A DNA stretch of 64,000 nucleotides from Termitomyces sp. T153 (Eukaryota; Basidiomycota; Agaricomycetes; Agaricales; Lyophyllaceae). The stretch is from contig JACKQL020000007.1 of the NCBI GenBank assembly GCA_018296165.2, positions 620,001 through 684,000 of the forward strand, written 5' to 3'. A program made the translations under genes and the position numbers. This document shows, in pieces, positions 47,287 through 57,309 of the stretch (its first letter is position 1; each line of letters begins with the position of its first letter). Under the pieces are notes generated by a model. It was not told the DNA's origin. It was given only the letters and a program-made list of their open reading frames with translations, and searched no databases.

Positions 47287-48257
47287 CTACAGCGCTAGAT
47301 AATCGCGAACCTCTTCTTCCGTCAACTTGCGAAAAGTCGGTTTGGGACGACCTGTCTCGCCTCCAATCTTACCAGCTTCTAGATCTGAGATACTGGGGAC
47401 AGTGACGATGCCAATCTCTATTGTCTTCTCCGTCATCTGCCCTTCGAAACCCTCCTTCAAAGTCAGAAGAGCCGTATGAATGGCGTCTTCTAGGCTAATA
47501 TCATCGCTATACCTGGAGACAAGTTTGGTGAATGTCAACAGATCAATGAAGATGTATTCAGACCGTTTTTCCAAAAATGTCTTTGCATTTACCATATTCT
47601 TTCCTATCGCGCTCGCCTTCCAGGCCCAAAAAGATCCTGAAGGATCGACTTGATACAATGTAGGACCACGATTGCTGTCCCATCCCGCAACAAGCAGCGA
47701 CACACCATACGGCCGCACACCTCTAAGATCTCATAAGCATATATACCAGTAGTCAAAGAAGAGCAGGTGACCCCACCCTGACTGCGTGGCTTGCTGCATT
47801 ACAGTTGCAATCTCTTGGGTAAGGACGCGTGTTGGTGGATACTCGCCATAAATCTTCCAGTATGCCTGGGCGCTCTTTCGGGCTTTGGCAATCAAAACCC
47901 GGAAGTCAGGTCCCATGCCAGAATACACGATGCCAATGTTTGGGCATATGACCGCGACTTTATCCAGCATGGAGTCGTCGATCAATATTGATGAGGTCTT
48001 CTTCTCAGTGGCAATAACGATGCCATTGGATGCTGAAAGGAGATTGAATTGAGTCATCAACAAGGTGTGAGTGGAAGCGTACCTTTGATCCCAAGACTTG
48101 TAGTCCCTTGTGAAACCGCTGCTAAGGCGTGTTCGATTTGAACAAGCTTTCCACTAGGAGAGAAAACTGTGAGAGAATAACTGCAGCATTGGTCAGAGTC
48201 AAGATCAGTTGTAGAGCATAGAACGCGCCTGTATGCACCACCGTCTGCGCTAGCCAT
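47287..48257 (-). CDS. PRE8: 20S proteasome subunit alpha-2
   Basis: Four exons (48257-48229, 48180-48083, 48032-47777, 47722-47287) give 272 residues. MASADGGAY joins [20 protein letters not shown], the alpha-subunit signature. Then come [94 protein letters not shown] and a longer than usual C-terminal tail. It is a structural ring subunit of the 20S core. The first intron (48181-48228) uses a GC donor (CAG|GCGCGT): only this choice keeps the frame into SYSLTVF. Confidence 0.95.
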
Positions 48258-48667
48258 TTTGCGGAGTTGATGTAGCGTCAAGGCCAATGCGGGACGCGCG
48301 TTCCGTGTTTACAGCTATTGATCGCACATATCTAATCTTATCAAACTCATGGATGTCATATTTCAGCCGCAGGCGTTTCAAAAGTTAGCAGGTTCGAAAT
48401 TTCAGTTAGCAGGTTCGAAATTCCATTTGTTTGACCCAATGGCTGCTGTGCTCAAACAAACATTGCCACCTCTTTCTTCCCCGTCCGCTCCAGCCGAAGT
48501 TTCGAATTTTCCCAAAGGCTTGCTGTAGCTTAATATGGCGATTATGTATTCCAACATATTAACGCTGTGAGACAAGAAATTTAAGACCTTATTGAAACAG
48601 CCGTCTTTAATAATGATACTGCTACATGCTCAGCACTGGATCTCAAAAGATTATATTACGTAGGAAT
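48258..48667. other. intergenic between PRE8 and peroxiredoxin
   Basis: There are 410 bp upstream of PRE8 and downstream of the peroxiredoxin gene. It contains a tandem 21-bp repeat listed separately. No gene was seen. Confidence 0.45.
48384..48425 (+). repeat. two tandem 21-bp units containing GGTTCGAAATTC-like sequence
   Basis: GTTAGCAGGTTCGAAATTTCA is followed directly by the same 21-mer with one T-to-C change. Each unit contains GGTTCGAAA, similar to the B box of RNA polymerase III promoters. No tRNA can be folded around it, and no A box at the right distance was found. It lies about 130 bp upstream of the PRE8 start. Confidence 0.6.
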
Positions 48668-49645
48668 CTAATCCACCTTCAGAGGAGTAGTTCTGAGATA
48701 GGGCTGCATCGTTCTTAATATAGGTCTGATGAAAGAAGCTTGAAACATAACATACCTTGTGAATCGTGAATTCGGGGAAGAGCGTTTTTGCTTCCTCGTT
48801 GGTGACAGAAGGATGAACAATTACATCATCTCCCTTCTTCCAATTTACGGGAGTAGTCACACGGTGCTTGTCACCGATCTGGAGGGCTATAAATATTTAA
48901 TCAGGTCCATTGTAAGTTCTCGTGTCCCAAGGACCTACAGTCAATGACGCTTGTGATGGATGAGTCGATGCAGGCCAGGAAGAGTGACATAACTCACCGA
49001 ATGATCTCATCGAAGTTGCGGCCGGTCGAAGCAGGGTACGCAAGAGTCAGGCGAATGACCTTCTTGGGGTCAATAACGAAAACCGTACGGATCTGATACG
49101 GCAAAAATCAAAATGCAGTAGAATCAATCGACCAGGAAATAGCTGACAGTGTAAGGGAGACCCTTCGCATCGCGATTAGTGGCATCCTGAGCATCCAGCA
49201 TGTCATATAAAGTAGAAATCTTCCTGTCAGGATCTGCGATCTGGATAAATATGATGAGTACACCGCAAATGGAATCCACGGTAAATTGACGCGTACGATA
49301 GGAAACTGCACGTCCGTAGGGCCGACCTTGCCTCCATACTCGTTGATGTCTTGGATCCACTTGTTGTGGTCCTCAAGACCGTTGGCCGAGATTCCGATTA
49401 CTTTGACACCACGTTTCTCAAAATCGGAGGCGCGACGAGCAACCTCTCCGAGTTCAGTTGTGCAAACGGGAGTAAAGTCGCCGGGATGAGAGAATAGTAC
49501 AGCCTGGAATGAGATCAGCGTTTGAGAGCGCCTTCATAGTGATTAGTTCTACCCAAGAATTGCCAATCCACTCATGGAACTTGATCGGTCCGGCAGTGGT
49601 TTGAGCTTCAAAATCGGGGGCAATGCTTCCAAGTCGAAGGGACAT
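48668..49645 (-). CDS. PRX1: 1-Cys peroxiredoxin (Prx6 type)
   Basis: The start [20 protein letters not shown] is followed across an intron by [20 protein letters not shown] with the peroxidatic Cys. Then come [92 protein letters not shown] and [20 protein letters not shown]. The last exon reads [11 protein letters not shown], the usual Prx6 end. It reduces peroxides. No leader peptide is present, unlike yeast mitochondrial Prx1, so cytosolic action is likely. Confidence 0.94.
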
Positions 49646-50335
49646 ATTTGCTGAGGGATTAAAGTAAGTGGGAGATCAGCTATCTAACACCTTTTATAAA
49701 TACGATAGAATTATCAATTCTCACGCCGTCCAAATCGTATTATTATTCTTTCGTTACATTTGTTGCAAAACTGACGACTGTATTGCGTGCTTTATACCAA
49801 TGCGGACCGGCGAAAGCCAGCTATAGCATTTTTACTGTAAGTCTCAGATGGGATACGGTTTAAATCGCCCAATACATTCAGTGAAAATGTCATACCGAAC
49901 CCGACAGCCAGGTTAATATAGCACCGCTTGTACTATATGTGACGGGGGGAACTCTGTAGCAACTCCTCGAGGTAAACATGTCCGCCTAAGAGTATGATAA
50001 ATGGATCATCTCAGACCAGGAAGAAGGACTGTGGAGAATCACGATGGCTCTCATAACACTCAATGGGAAAGCGTCTGTAAGTAGCACTTGGCGCGACGGT
50101 AGTACTTTGCGCATGCGGACCGCACCGGGAGAATACCATAAAATTACGGGAGAAGTTAGAGACTGATATGTAAGGACTCAAGCCGCTGATAGCATGTAAG
50201 GCGGAATTCAGACAATCCATCAGAACTTCGAAGCCCGAGTCTGTAACCAAGGCATCTGTATGCTGTGTGATAAGCGGAATTTTGATGAAGGACTAAATGG
50301 GGACACTTCAACACTTACAACGGTGAACAAACCAT
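49646..50335. other. intergenic upstream of peroxiredoxin
   Basis: There are 690 bp between the peroxiredoxin start and the SSU72 stop, both on the minus strand. No convincing gene was seen; open frames at 50011-50250 and around 50260 lack features. The peroxiredoxin promoter should lie at the left end. Confidence 0.4.
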
Positions 50336-51407
50336 TCAATAGAAAGCCACAGCATGAAGTAGACTGTGAGGATGCTTTTCTTGTTGCACTTGCAGTATCT
50401 CATCGATTCGTTCATCAATATCATCCGCCGCTTCGATCTAAGGGATATCAGAATATCACAATCGATATTTAGAACAAACACACTGCTGCAGCGAGATCAA
50501 GCATCGCTTTCCCCGCAATTAACGCCTCCTCGTGATTGTCCTTAATTTCTAAGTTTATAATATGGACTGGTTTATTTGATTCTCCACCCCGCGAAAGTAG
50601 GTCTGGATAGAAACCTTTCATATAAGGCTGGATAGCTGATAGATGACTACGTACCGTCGCAAACAGCATCAAAACAACGCTCCTCACAAGTAATCACAAT
50701 GTCTGCAACTGTTTTGGTCTCTTGCCATCGTTCTGGGGCATGCTTAATACGTCGATTCCGATCCAACATTTGTAGGAGACCATTAGCCGAGTACCTGTTG
50801 ACATGGCCTTGAACTCTAGATACGTGCTCGATGAAGAGACAGGACGAACAGGCGAGAATCTTTCGTATTAAGGTCCTCGAAAATTGTGTTGTAGGGTGTT
50901 CCAAAGGGATAGATATTGGGTTTGTCTATTGATGGTCCAGGTAAACGAACAGCTGACCCTGTTCCAGATGATATGACCTGATAACCAGCTTTCCTTGGAA
51001 AGGCAGAAGACTGTTTTCCTTGCTTGCAGAAAATTTGCGGTCAAATTAACTCACGAGAGTACGGAGTGACCCTCCATTGACCGATTCTGCCATATTCTCA
51101 GGTCACGCGTATCTTGAAGGAACGGAAAACGGACCTGATTGCTCGCACAAACTACACAAAACAAGGGTCGAGATCTGTACTCAATTCGAGATGGTAGTTG
51201 TCTCGCAGTTTCTTGTGGCTTAGCCTGGGTTCCTGGAGGTTGTGATGGGGTTTGTTCAGGATTGGCGCCATTTTCGAGTTGGAGCGTTGACAGGGAACTT
51301 GACGAGTTGCTCGAAGGTGGAGGTGTTGGCGTCGAATCTGTTTGTAAACGCTGTAGACGGGGGTCGGGACGGGAGAGACGAGGATCACGCGCTCTTCTTG
51401 GGTCCAT
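50336..51407 (-). CDS. SSU72: SSU72, RNA polymerase II CTD phosphatase
   Basis: Exon 1 starts [20 protein letters not shown] and carries about 80 disordered Ser/Pro/Gln residues before FCVVCASNQ. Splicing joins [11 protein letters not shown], giving the phosphatase loop CASNQNRS (CX5RS). Then come [112 protein letters not shown] and a final [20 protein letters not shown], ending HAVAFY. It removes Ser5/Ser7 phosphates from the CTD during transcription termination. The N-terminal extension is absent in yeast SSU72. The catalytic Asp lies in the IINLEIKD region as usual. Confidence 0.93.
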
Positions 51408-51747
51408 ATGCAAGTCTGTGAAGCGTTGGTCAATAAGGAAACCAAAAGGGTCATCCACAGTTTGCCTCAGCAGTATCTCGAACACTTCTGGTCCACATCT
51501 CGACCCAGGACGATGATAATAGAACGGATCGTGCAGTTTCCACTCTGAATAATCATAGGCTAATCAAGATAGACGTAAAGTCTCACCTTACAATTCAAAA
51601 CGAGGAGACTGTATTTTTGCAAATATGTATGAAGGGTATTATTCCAGGGTGAAGAATTGATCAGAGCGTCGCACCACAAGCACAAATTAGTTTGTTCAGT
51701 TCAGTTCACAATTTTCGACGCTGCGGACATTCGGAAATTTCCGCGAG

Positions 51748-51789
51748 CTGCGAACGAAGAATTGAGGGTAAGTACTTACCCGTTCGCAG
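51748..51789. repeat. perfect 16-bp palindrome within a larger inverted repeat
   Basis: GGGTAAGTACTTACCC at 51766-51781 is its own reverse complement. It is flanked by CTGCGAAC (51748-51755) and GTTCGCAG (51782-51789), which pair again; 10 bp of unpaired sequence separate the left arm. It could form a hairpin or serve as a dimeric binding site. Confidence 0.6.
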
Positions 51790-52259
51790 CAGTTCGCGAT
51801 GTTCGTTCGGCGACTTTTTGCCGGCGAGACTGTTCTTTCTGCCGTCTTCGCCGATGATAACAACTAATACTATCTTCCACACCATTTGACTTGATTTGTC
51901 TCGTCCTCTGTGTTATTTGAGATCACCTACACACATATATTCCTCTAGTTTGATATTCCTCTAGTTTAATTCCAGTAGTTCAGACCGAATATAAACTATG
52001 GATCTTTTGGGTATGCCAGTGCCGACGGTCAATATACATATCTACTTCATCTCGTATCTAATGATCTCTTTGGGATCAGACGGGGATTGAAACTAGAGTT
52101 CTAACGATCGTTCGTCGGCTTTTCGGCAGTTCATCTGGCGGTGCTTCAATCTCATGTGAACTGAACGAAGTGAACGAAGAGTTGAGCACCCCTACTGTGC
52201 CCACAGCTTTTTTCAGTGCCGCCCGACGTTGGATTACAAATGATAAGTAAGTAAGTATA

Positions 52260-52790
52260 GTGCCAAACGTACCACAAGAATTGAGTGATGAGCAGCTACT
52301 TACGTCTGATGATATTCACACCACTGAGTACCCAACAATCATATATAATGTATTCTTTTCACACGTACCCTACACACTTAATCGCTTAAATCGAAGTATT
52401 GTGTCAGCTGACATTTTGCAGATACAAGATAGGACCACAAATCATTCAGGACGAACAATTTGGTATCAATCAAAGTTTTTCTTACCTCTGAAGGCAGATA
52501 CAAAATGATCGGTTATGAGTAAACTGGTAGAAGGGAATGATCTATATGAATATCAAACAAAGGAACTACTTGGCTATTACAACGAATACTTAAATACGCA
52601 TGATTGTGCATCACTGATTATGGCAGACGAAGGTGAGAGGCACCTCATCTACCTCAAACTAGGAGGCTGTTTCCTTTTCCACCTCAAGAGCAAGCCCAAA
52701 CTTCTAGAGAGAGAGCAGTGGTTGGAGCAACTGAAGGTCGATCAATGTGGTGGGTTGAGGAAACAATTAAAAATTGTAACCTTTATATAG
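52260..52790 (+). other. two consecutive AT-rich open frames, unidentified
   Basis: Frame 1 (82 codons, first ATG not at its start) reads ELSDEQLLTSDDIHTTEYPT and SDIVSADIL-like residues. Frame 2 (ATG at 52515, 91 codons) reads MSKLVEGNDLYEYQTKELLG and LKLGGCFLFHLKSKPKLLER. Both have an AT-rich codon choice unlike neighbouring genes. I recognise no family. They may be remnants of a transposon protein or a young orphan gene. Confidence that either is expressed is low. Confidence 0.25.
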
Positions 52791-52869
52791 GGATTCAATC
52801 ACGTGATAGTCGAGGCGCACTGCGAAGTTCGAAACGGATTTCTTTACTACTCAATCTTCGGACTCATAG

Positions 52870-54158
52870 ATGCCATACAACGACATTACAGATACCTTTC
52901 GGAAGATAACTCGCGAAAAAGAACACGATTTGTCTGATGTCAAACCTCGAAAGGTCACTCCCAAAGTCTCTCGCACAGATGCGGGTCACGAAGGCCAAGT
53001 TCACATTGGTAAAGAATACATCAACGAAGCCTATGTCATTGTATGTATATTCGCCTCGAATTTGCAATACACCTGAACACATTCTCGATAGTTAAATCAT
53101 ATCCATACTCTGACGCGGATGCTGGCAAATATTCGAAAGCCTTACTTGAATGTCGACTCACGAACTATTTACGCGTCGAGACAGACGTCAAGAAACATTG
53201 ATTTGAATGATGGAGACTCGTCATGGGCTGGCATAAGACACTTCACTAACGAAGAACGAGACCAAATAGACCTTCAAGCCCGTGTCATCATAACCCGGTG
53301 TGCCGACAGGGTGAAGGAAATGGAGACCATTGAAAAGCGTAAGAATAGCCAACATGATATTCTTTATATCGGCCTAAAGGCATACTTTATACAGGACGGG
53401 TAGAGCTCATTGCAAACAAGACAACCTCTCTAGCTCGCTTACTACCCATTCGACTTCGACAAGACACGTCGTCAATCTCTTCTGATTTTTTGGCCGCACA
53501 TCATTCTGGCGTCACATGGTATCTGAGCCGTCGCCTTGCAGAAGCTAGTCAAACACAGAAAGAGATGCAGGAAGAACGGGTTAAGCGGCAACTGGAGAGA
53601 ACTCGGACCCTCGGCTCCAGCGCGGCCAGAGACGTACTACACTTGGCAGCTAAAGATGGGTCCTCAAATCATGAGCAGTCAAAAAGCAAGAGAACTGGCA
53701 GTTGGCTAGGAGATGCATCGTCGAGCTTACTGGCTGCTACCCTTGGTGCTACTTCGAACAATGCTCACACAACTATACCTCCTCTATCCCTCGATGTTCA
53801 CCCACCATCAGATGAAGAGGACGAAGTATTCGAGTTGTCTGCATCACAAATCCTCCAATTTGAAGCAGAGAATGCAAGCATCTTACAGTCGGTTCAAGAC
53901 ACCCTCGAGTCCGTTCAACAAGCAGAGTCGCGTTTAATGGACATTAGCGCATTGCAGATGGAGTTGGTCAACCACTTGACGAGACAAACTGAACTAACAG
54001 AGCAATTATATGAGGATGCCATAGCTACGACTTCGACTGTGGAGAAGGGGAATCTTCAACTGAAAGAAGCAAAGAGACGGGTGAAGGACAGCAGACTCTA
54101 CATATTAATATTTCTTATTGGTGCTAGCATGAGTCTTCTATTTCTCCACTACTATTAA
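52870..54158 (+). CDS. UFE1: UFE1/syntaxin-18-like ER Q-SNARE
   Basis: The start MPYNDITDTFRKITREKEHD is the N-terminal family motif that binds the SM protein. A second exon reads MLANIRKPYLNVDSRTIYAS and IRHFTNEERDQIDLQARVII. The next carries VELIANKTTSLARLLPIRLR, then WYLSRRLAEASQTQKEMQEE, ERVKRQLERTRTLGSSAARD. The SNARE helix reads MDISALQMELVNHLTRQTEL, with Gln at the zero layer, continuing TEQLYEDAIATTSTV. A C-terminal membrane anchor (LYILIFLIGASMSLLFLHYY) ends the protein. It is the t-SNARE for retrograde Golgi-to-ER vesicles. Introns are short; the gene converges on TVP38 with 85 bp between stops. Confidence 0.92.
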
Positions 54159-54243
54159 GTGTATATGTTTCCCATTCAACAGTAACCAACTGGTTAGTGT
54201 GTTATATGATTATGATCTCAAAAGTGTCTAATATGTCCGTACG

Positions 54244-55485
54244 CTAAGCACAATCATCAACGATTGGTGAGGAAGGTCTCAATAACGGGTCATCTTCGCT
54301 AGAGTCCGCAGTGGTGTCTGCAGCCAGTTCGTGGAAACTCTCCTGCAGATGTTGAGCATGTTTTTGAACCATGCTATAAACAAGCCTGCATCTATAGGTC
54401 AGGAATAGCATCAAGCAAGATATAATCAACAACACATGCCAACTTGTACATACTGCAAGAATGAAACCACCTATAATCAAAAGACCATTGATAATCTTCG
54501 TTTCTGAAGATGGTGGTGGTAAGCAACCGTGAAACGAAATGTAACTGCAATCAAGTACGCTTATCCATATGGCCACGTTGATTTCCGTCAGATAGTGCAG
54601 CAATGCGAGAACCAATAAATACATGAAGAAGAAGTCTTGGAAACACAAAAATTGTTGCCGTTACATATTGCCAGAAAGAGACAGCTTCGATGGACTACAA
54701 AGAGGCATTGAGCAAAAAATTTTGGAAGAGAGAAAGCAACTCACAGCGAAGAGTGAATTTGAGTACACCCATGGTGGAAAGGGAGATATACGAATGAGAA
54801 TGATCAGAGGCAGACCTTTCGTTCGCTTACAAAACGTTCAGACACAAAGATACCAATGATGACATGGGCTCACCACAAGTGATTCCAAAGCCTGCCACTT
54901 TTGACTGCGTTCCGACCATCTTCGTAAGTGTTGGTTGAAGAGGAAGCGCAGTACAACGAATACCGAAGATGCGCCGACTAAAGTAGCGAAAGCAGTGATA
55001 ATAAACCCTTGCATCCCATATGCAAAGCCACACAGCGTAACGATGGTCGTATGACCTAGGAGAGGCGGAAATGACACAACGACTTGAAGGCGAAATAATA
55101 AGATATGTATATGAAGCGCAATCGGACGTTAGGCCTTTACCATACCTAGCAAACTAGCAAGTACTAGCCAGCCAAAATGCGTTTCCGCCAACAATTGGGC
55201 TTGATCATAGAGGTATTGTGCGATGCGTGCAGGCGTCACGACAATGATAAATGTCCCTAAAACGCTGATGAGTAGTAAAGTTTCATAAGAACGCATCCAC
55301 ATACCAAAACATATATAGAATAGGACGATGAGCCATATAAAGGTCTGAAGTGTGTTGGTTCAAGTATGGCTAGATTTTGCAAACAGCCAGACCTTGCCCA
55401 GAATATGGAGACTCCTATATTTTCTATACACGATGCTGACGTACTCTTTGAGAATCGAAATAGGACTAGGAAATTCAGTAGGCAT
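54244..55485 (-). CDS. TVP38: TVP38/TMEM64-family membrane protein (VTT/SNARE-associated Golgi domain)
   Basis: The start MPTEFPSPISILKEYVSIVY leads through a first helix TFIWLIVLFYICF, VTPARIAQYLYDQAQLLAET and HFGWLVLASLL. The VTT core reads VSFPPLLGHTTIVTLCGFAY, GMQGFIITAFATLVGASSVF, FVVLRFLFNQHLRRWSERSQ, KWQALESLV, then GLPLIILIRISPFPPWVYSN in the following exon, and a C-terminal helix ISCLMLFLTYRC. It ends SSEDDPLLRPSSPIVDDCA. Members are integral membrane proteins of the Golgi/vacuole; related VTT proteins scramble lipids. Exact borders of the middle exons (54.60-54.85 kb) are approximate. Confidence 0.87.
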
Positions 55486-55818
55486 GATGGTTGAATGTTG
55501 TGAATTTGCGATCGCGTCCGTCTGAATTCTCGGCCACTCGTAGTAGGGGTTTGGAGACCGAACGATCTTGTGCCCAAGAGTGGAGGATCACGTGCAGGGT
55601 CCTATATTAAGTACCCAGACCTCGAGGAGCGACCAAAGGGAGTCGGTGATGAGGGCTGGAGTATTCCTTGAGTAATAGAGACAATATTGGAAGGAGTGGG
55701 CAAGTGCTTGATATGGACCAGATTCGGATTCCGGAGCAAGTAACGGGCCGTAGCCGGCTAGCCGAAAAAAGCCATCACGTAGGTGGTTACTGGGGGTTTT
55801 TGAGGGTTTCTGTGTGAT
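55486..55818. other. divergent promoter of TVP38 and LOA1
   Basis: The two genes are transcribed away from each other over 333 bp. A CACGTG E-box lies at about 55589. No open frame of note was seen. Confidence 0.45.
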
Positions 55819-57309
55819 ATGGAGAAATTTAGTGCCTATCGAGTTGAGTTCCATCACTACTGCGAAATTGGGTCAAATATTTACTTACTCATCCTCACTA
55901 CCTTTTAGGACCCAGGAACTGGGATACAGGCTGGTTCACTTCGGTTTGCATGTTGTTCAGCTTTCATCTAATATACATGATCGTCTTTCTAGCCATTCCT
56001 CACACCTGTGCCTCCTTTGGGGTCCGATTTTCTGGCCAAAGTCACCCTTCCTATTCAATATACACTTGGGATTGTAAGGACTACACTAGTTCTTGTGCTT
56101 CTCGGACTCTATGTCACCCTCGTTTCGGGTGTATGTGTTATCTTTGTGAGTAGACTTGTGTTTTTGTCCTCAAATCTCCTCTCACATTAAGCAGGCGCCC
56201 ATTCCGCAATTGCACCGCATCGCTTCTCACTTGCTCACAGCAGTGATTGCACGTGTCATATTGCTAATTTTAGGTTTCTTTTGGATATCAGTTGAAGAAG
56301 TAAAGAGAAAGCGCGGGTAAGTAGTCAAATCATCTGCTTCACTCAATAAACCCTCGCGTGGTTTTATAGCAGAGGTCAAAGTATTGCCGAACCGTGGAAT
56401 CCACGGGCCGGGGACATCATCGTCTCAAATTGGGTTTCGTGGATCGAATTACTATGGTTGGCCATCCGGCAAGTCGTCATCCGCTCGAAACCTTTATATG
56501 CTAAGATAGAACTTCCAGATTCAACCCTATCTTTGTACTTCCCGTGTCTGAAACAATGCCTCAATCTACAGCTCCGGTGAATCCGTCCCCGCCCATTGCT
56601 CATACTCCAGGTCGCACTAGGACGGGGACTAAACCTGCTAACGTTCAACCACCGCGCAAAGCAGACACCTTTCCGGTTGCAATTCTTGGATTTCAACCTA
56701 TTTCCCTCCTCACAATTGTTGGATTGACAGGTCAAGTACCTCCCTTTGGCTATATGAATAGCAGCAATAGCAAACCTCCACTTAGCCTCGAAAGCTTGCG
56801 AAAGAATGCGGATAGACCTATCGTCATATTCCCGGAGTGCACGACCAGTAATGGAAGAGGTTTGCTTCGCTTCGCTAAAGTCTTCCGTCAGGAAGTCCCC
56901 GCCAAGGGGTATCAGGTTTTTGTCATGTGTGTGAGGTATGACTTTTCGCTTGATCTTTGCACCTAAGTGCTCAACTTCCAAAAGATACGATCCTCCCGCC
57001 AGTATGACACCTACCCCAACACTTTCCATTCCGTGTTCAACTTTCAATCCTCTTCCTCACCTGTTCTCACTCGCATCATCCATTGTACCCCCAACCATTT
57101 CCATCCGTCTGCTTGCGCCATCTGAATCTCCCAGCTCTCCACTTTTCATTGTCAGTGAGATCATCACACATTCCGCATTCCAAGACGATCAATTGGCGGA
57201 AGTGAGCGCGGTGTTGATCTCTCAACTTGGAAAGCTGAAGAGAATAGGTATGGGTTGGGAAGACAAGGCGAGGTTTTTAAATTTCTATAGAGACAAGCGA
57301 AAACTATGA
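55819..57309 (+). CDS. LOA1: LOA1/VPS66-type lysophosphatidic acid acyltransferase
   Basis: Seven exons (55819-55842, 55909-55929, 55993-56145, 56195-56316, 56370-56468, 56519-56935, 56985-57309) sum to 1161 nt and 386 residues. Start MEKFSAYRDPGTGIQ joins PFLTPVPPLGSDFLAKVTLP and membrane helices RTTLVLVLLGLYVTLVSGVC and LLTAVIARVILLILGFFWIS. The acyltransferase part reads SNWVSWIELLWLAIRFNPIF and the motif VIFPECTTSNGRGLLRFAKV. In yeast Loa1 acylates lysophosphatidic acid and affects lipid droplets. Introns at 55930-55992 and 56469-56518 use GC donors (the second GCAAGT, the classic GC form). The classic HX4D box is not visible, as in other members of this family. Confidence 0.87.

Larger units (their letters stand above)
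51408..52869. other. 1.46-kb AT-rich accessory stretch
   Basis: No confident gene was seen. A cluster of GAACGAA/TTCGTTC motifs at 51690-51860 and again at 52105-52185 brackets an AT-rich centre and may mark a decayed repeat. Open frames at 52260-52508 and 52515-52790 are described separately. The UFE1 promoter, with CACGTG at 52800-52805, lies at the right end. Confidence 0.45.

Noticed and set aside
48384..48425. tRNA or other polymerase III gene
   Set aside because: There is no acceptor stem, no A box at a usable distance and no T-run terminator directly downstream.
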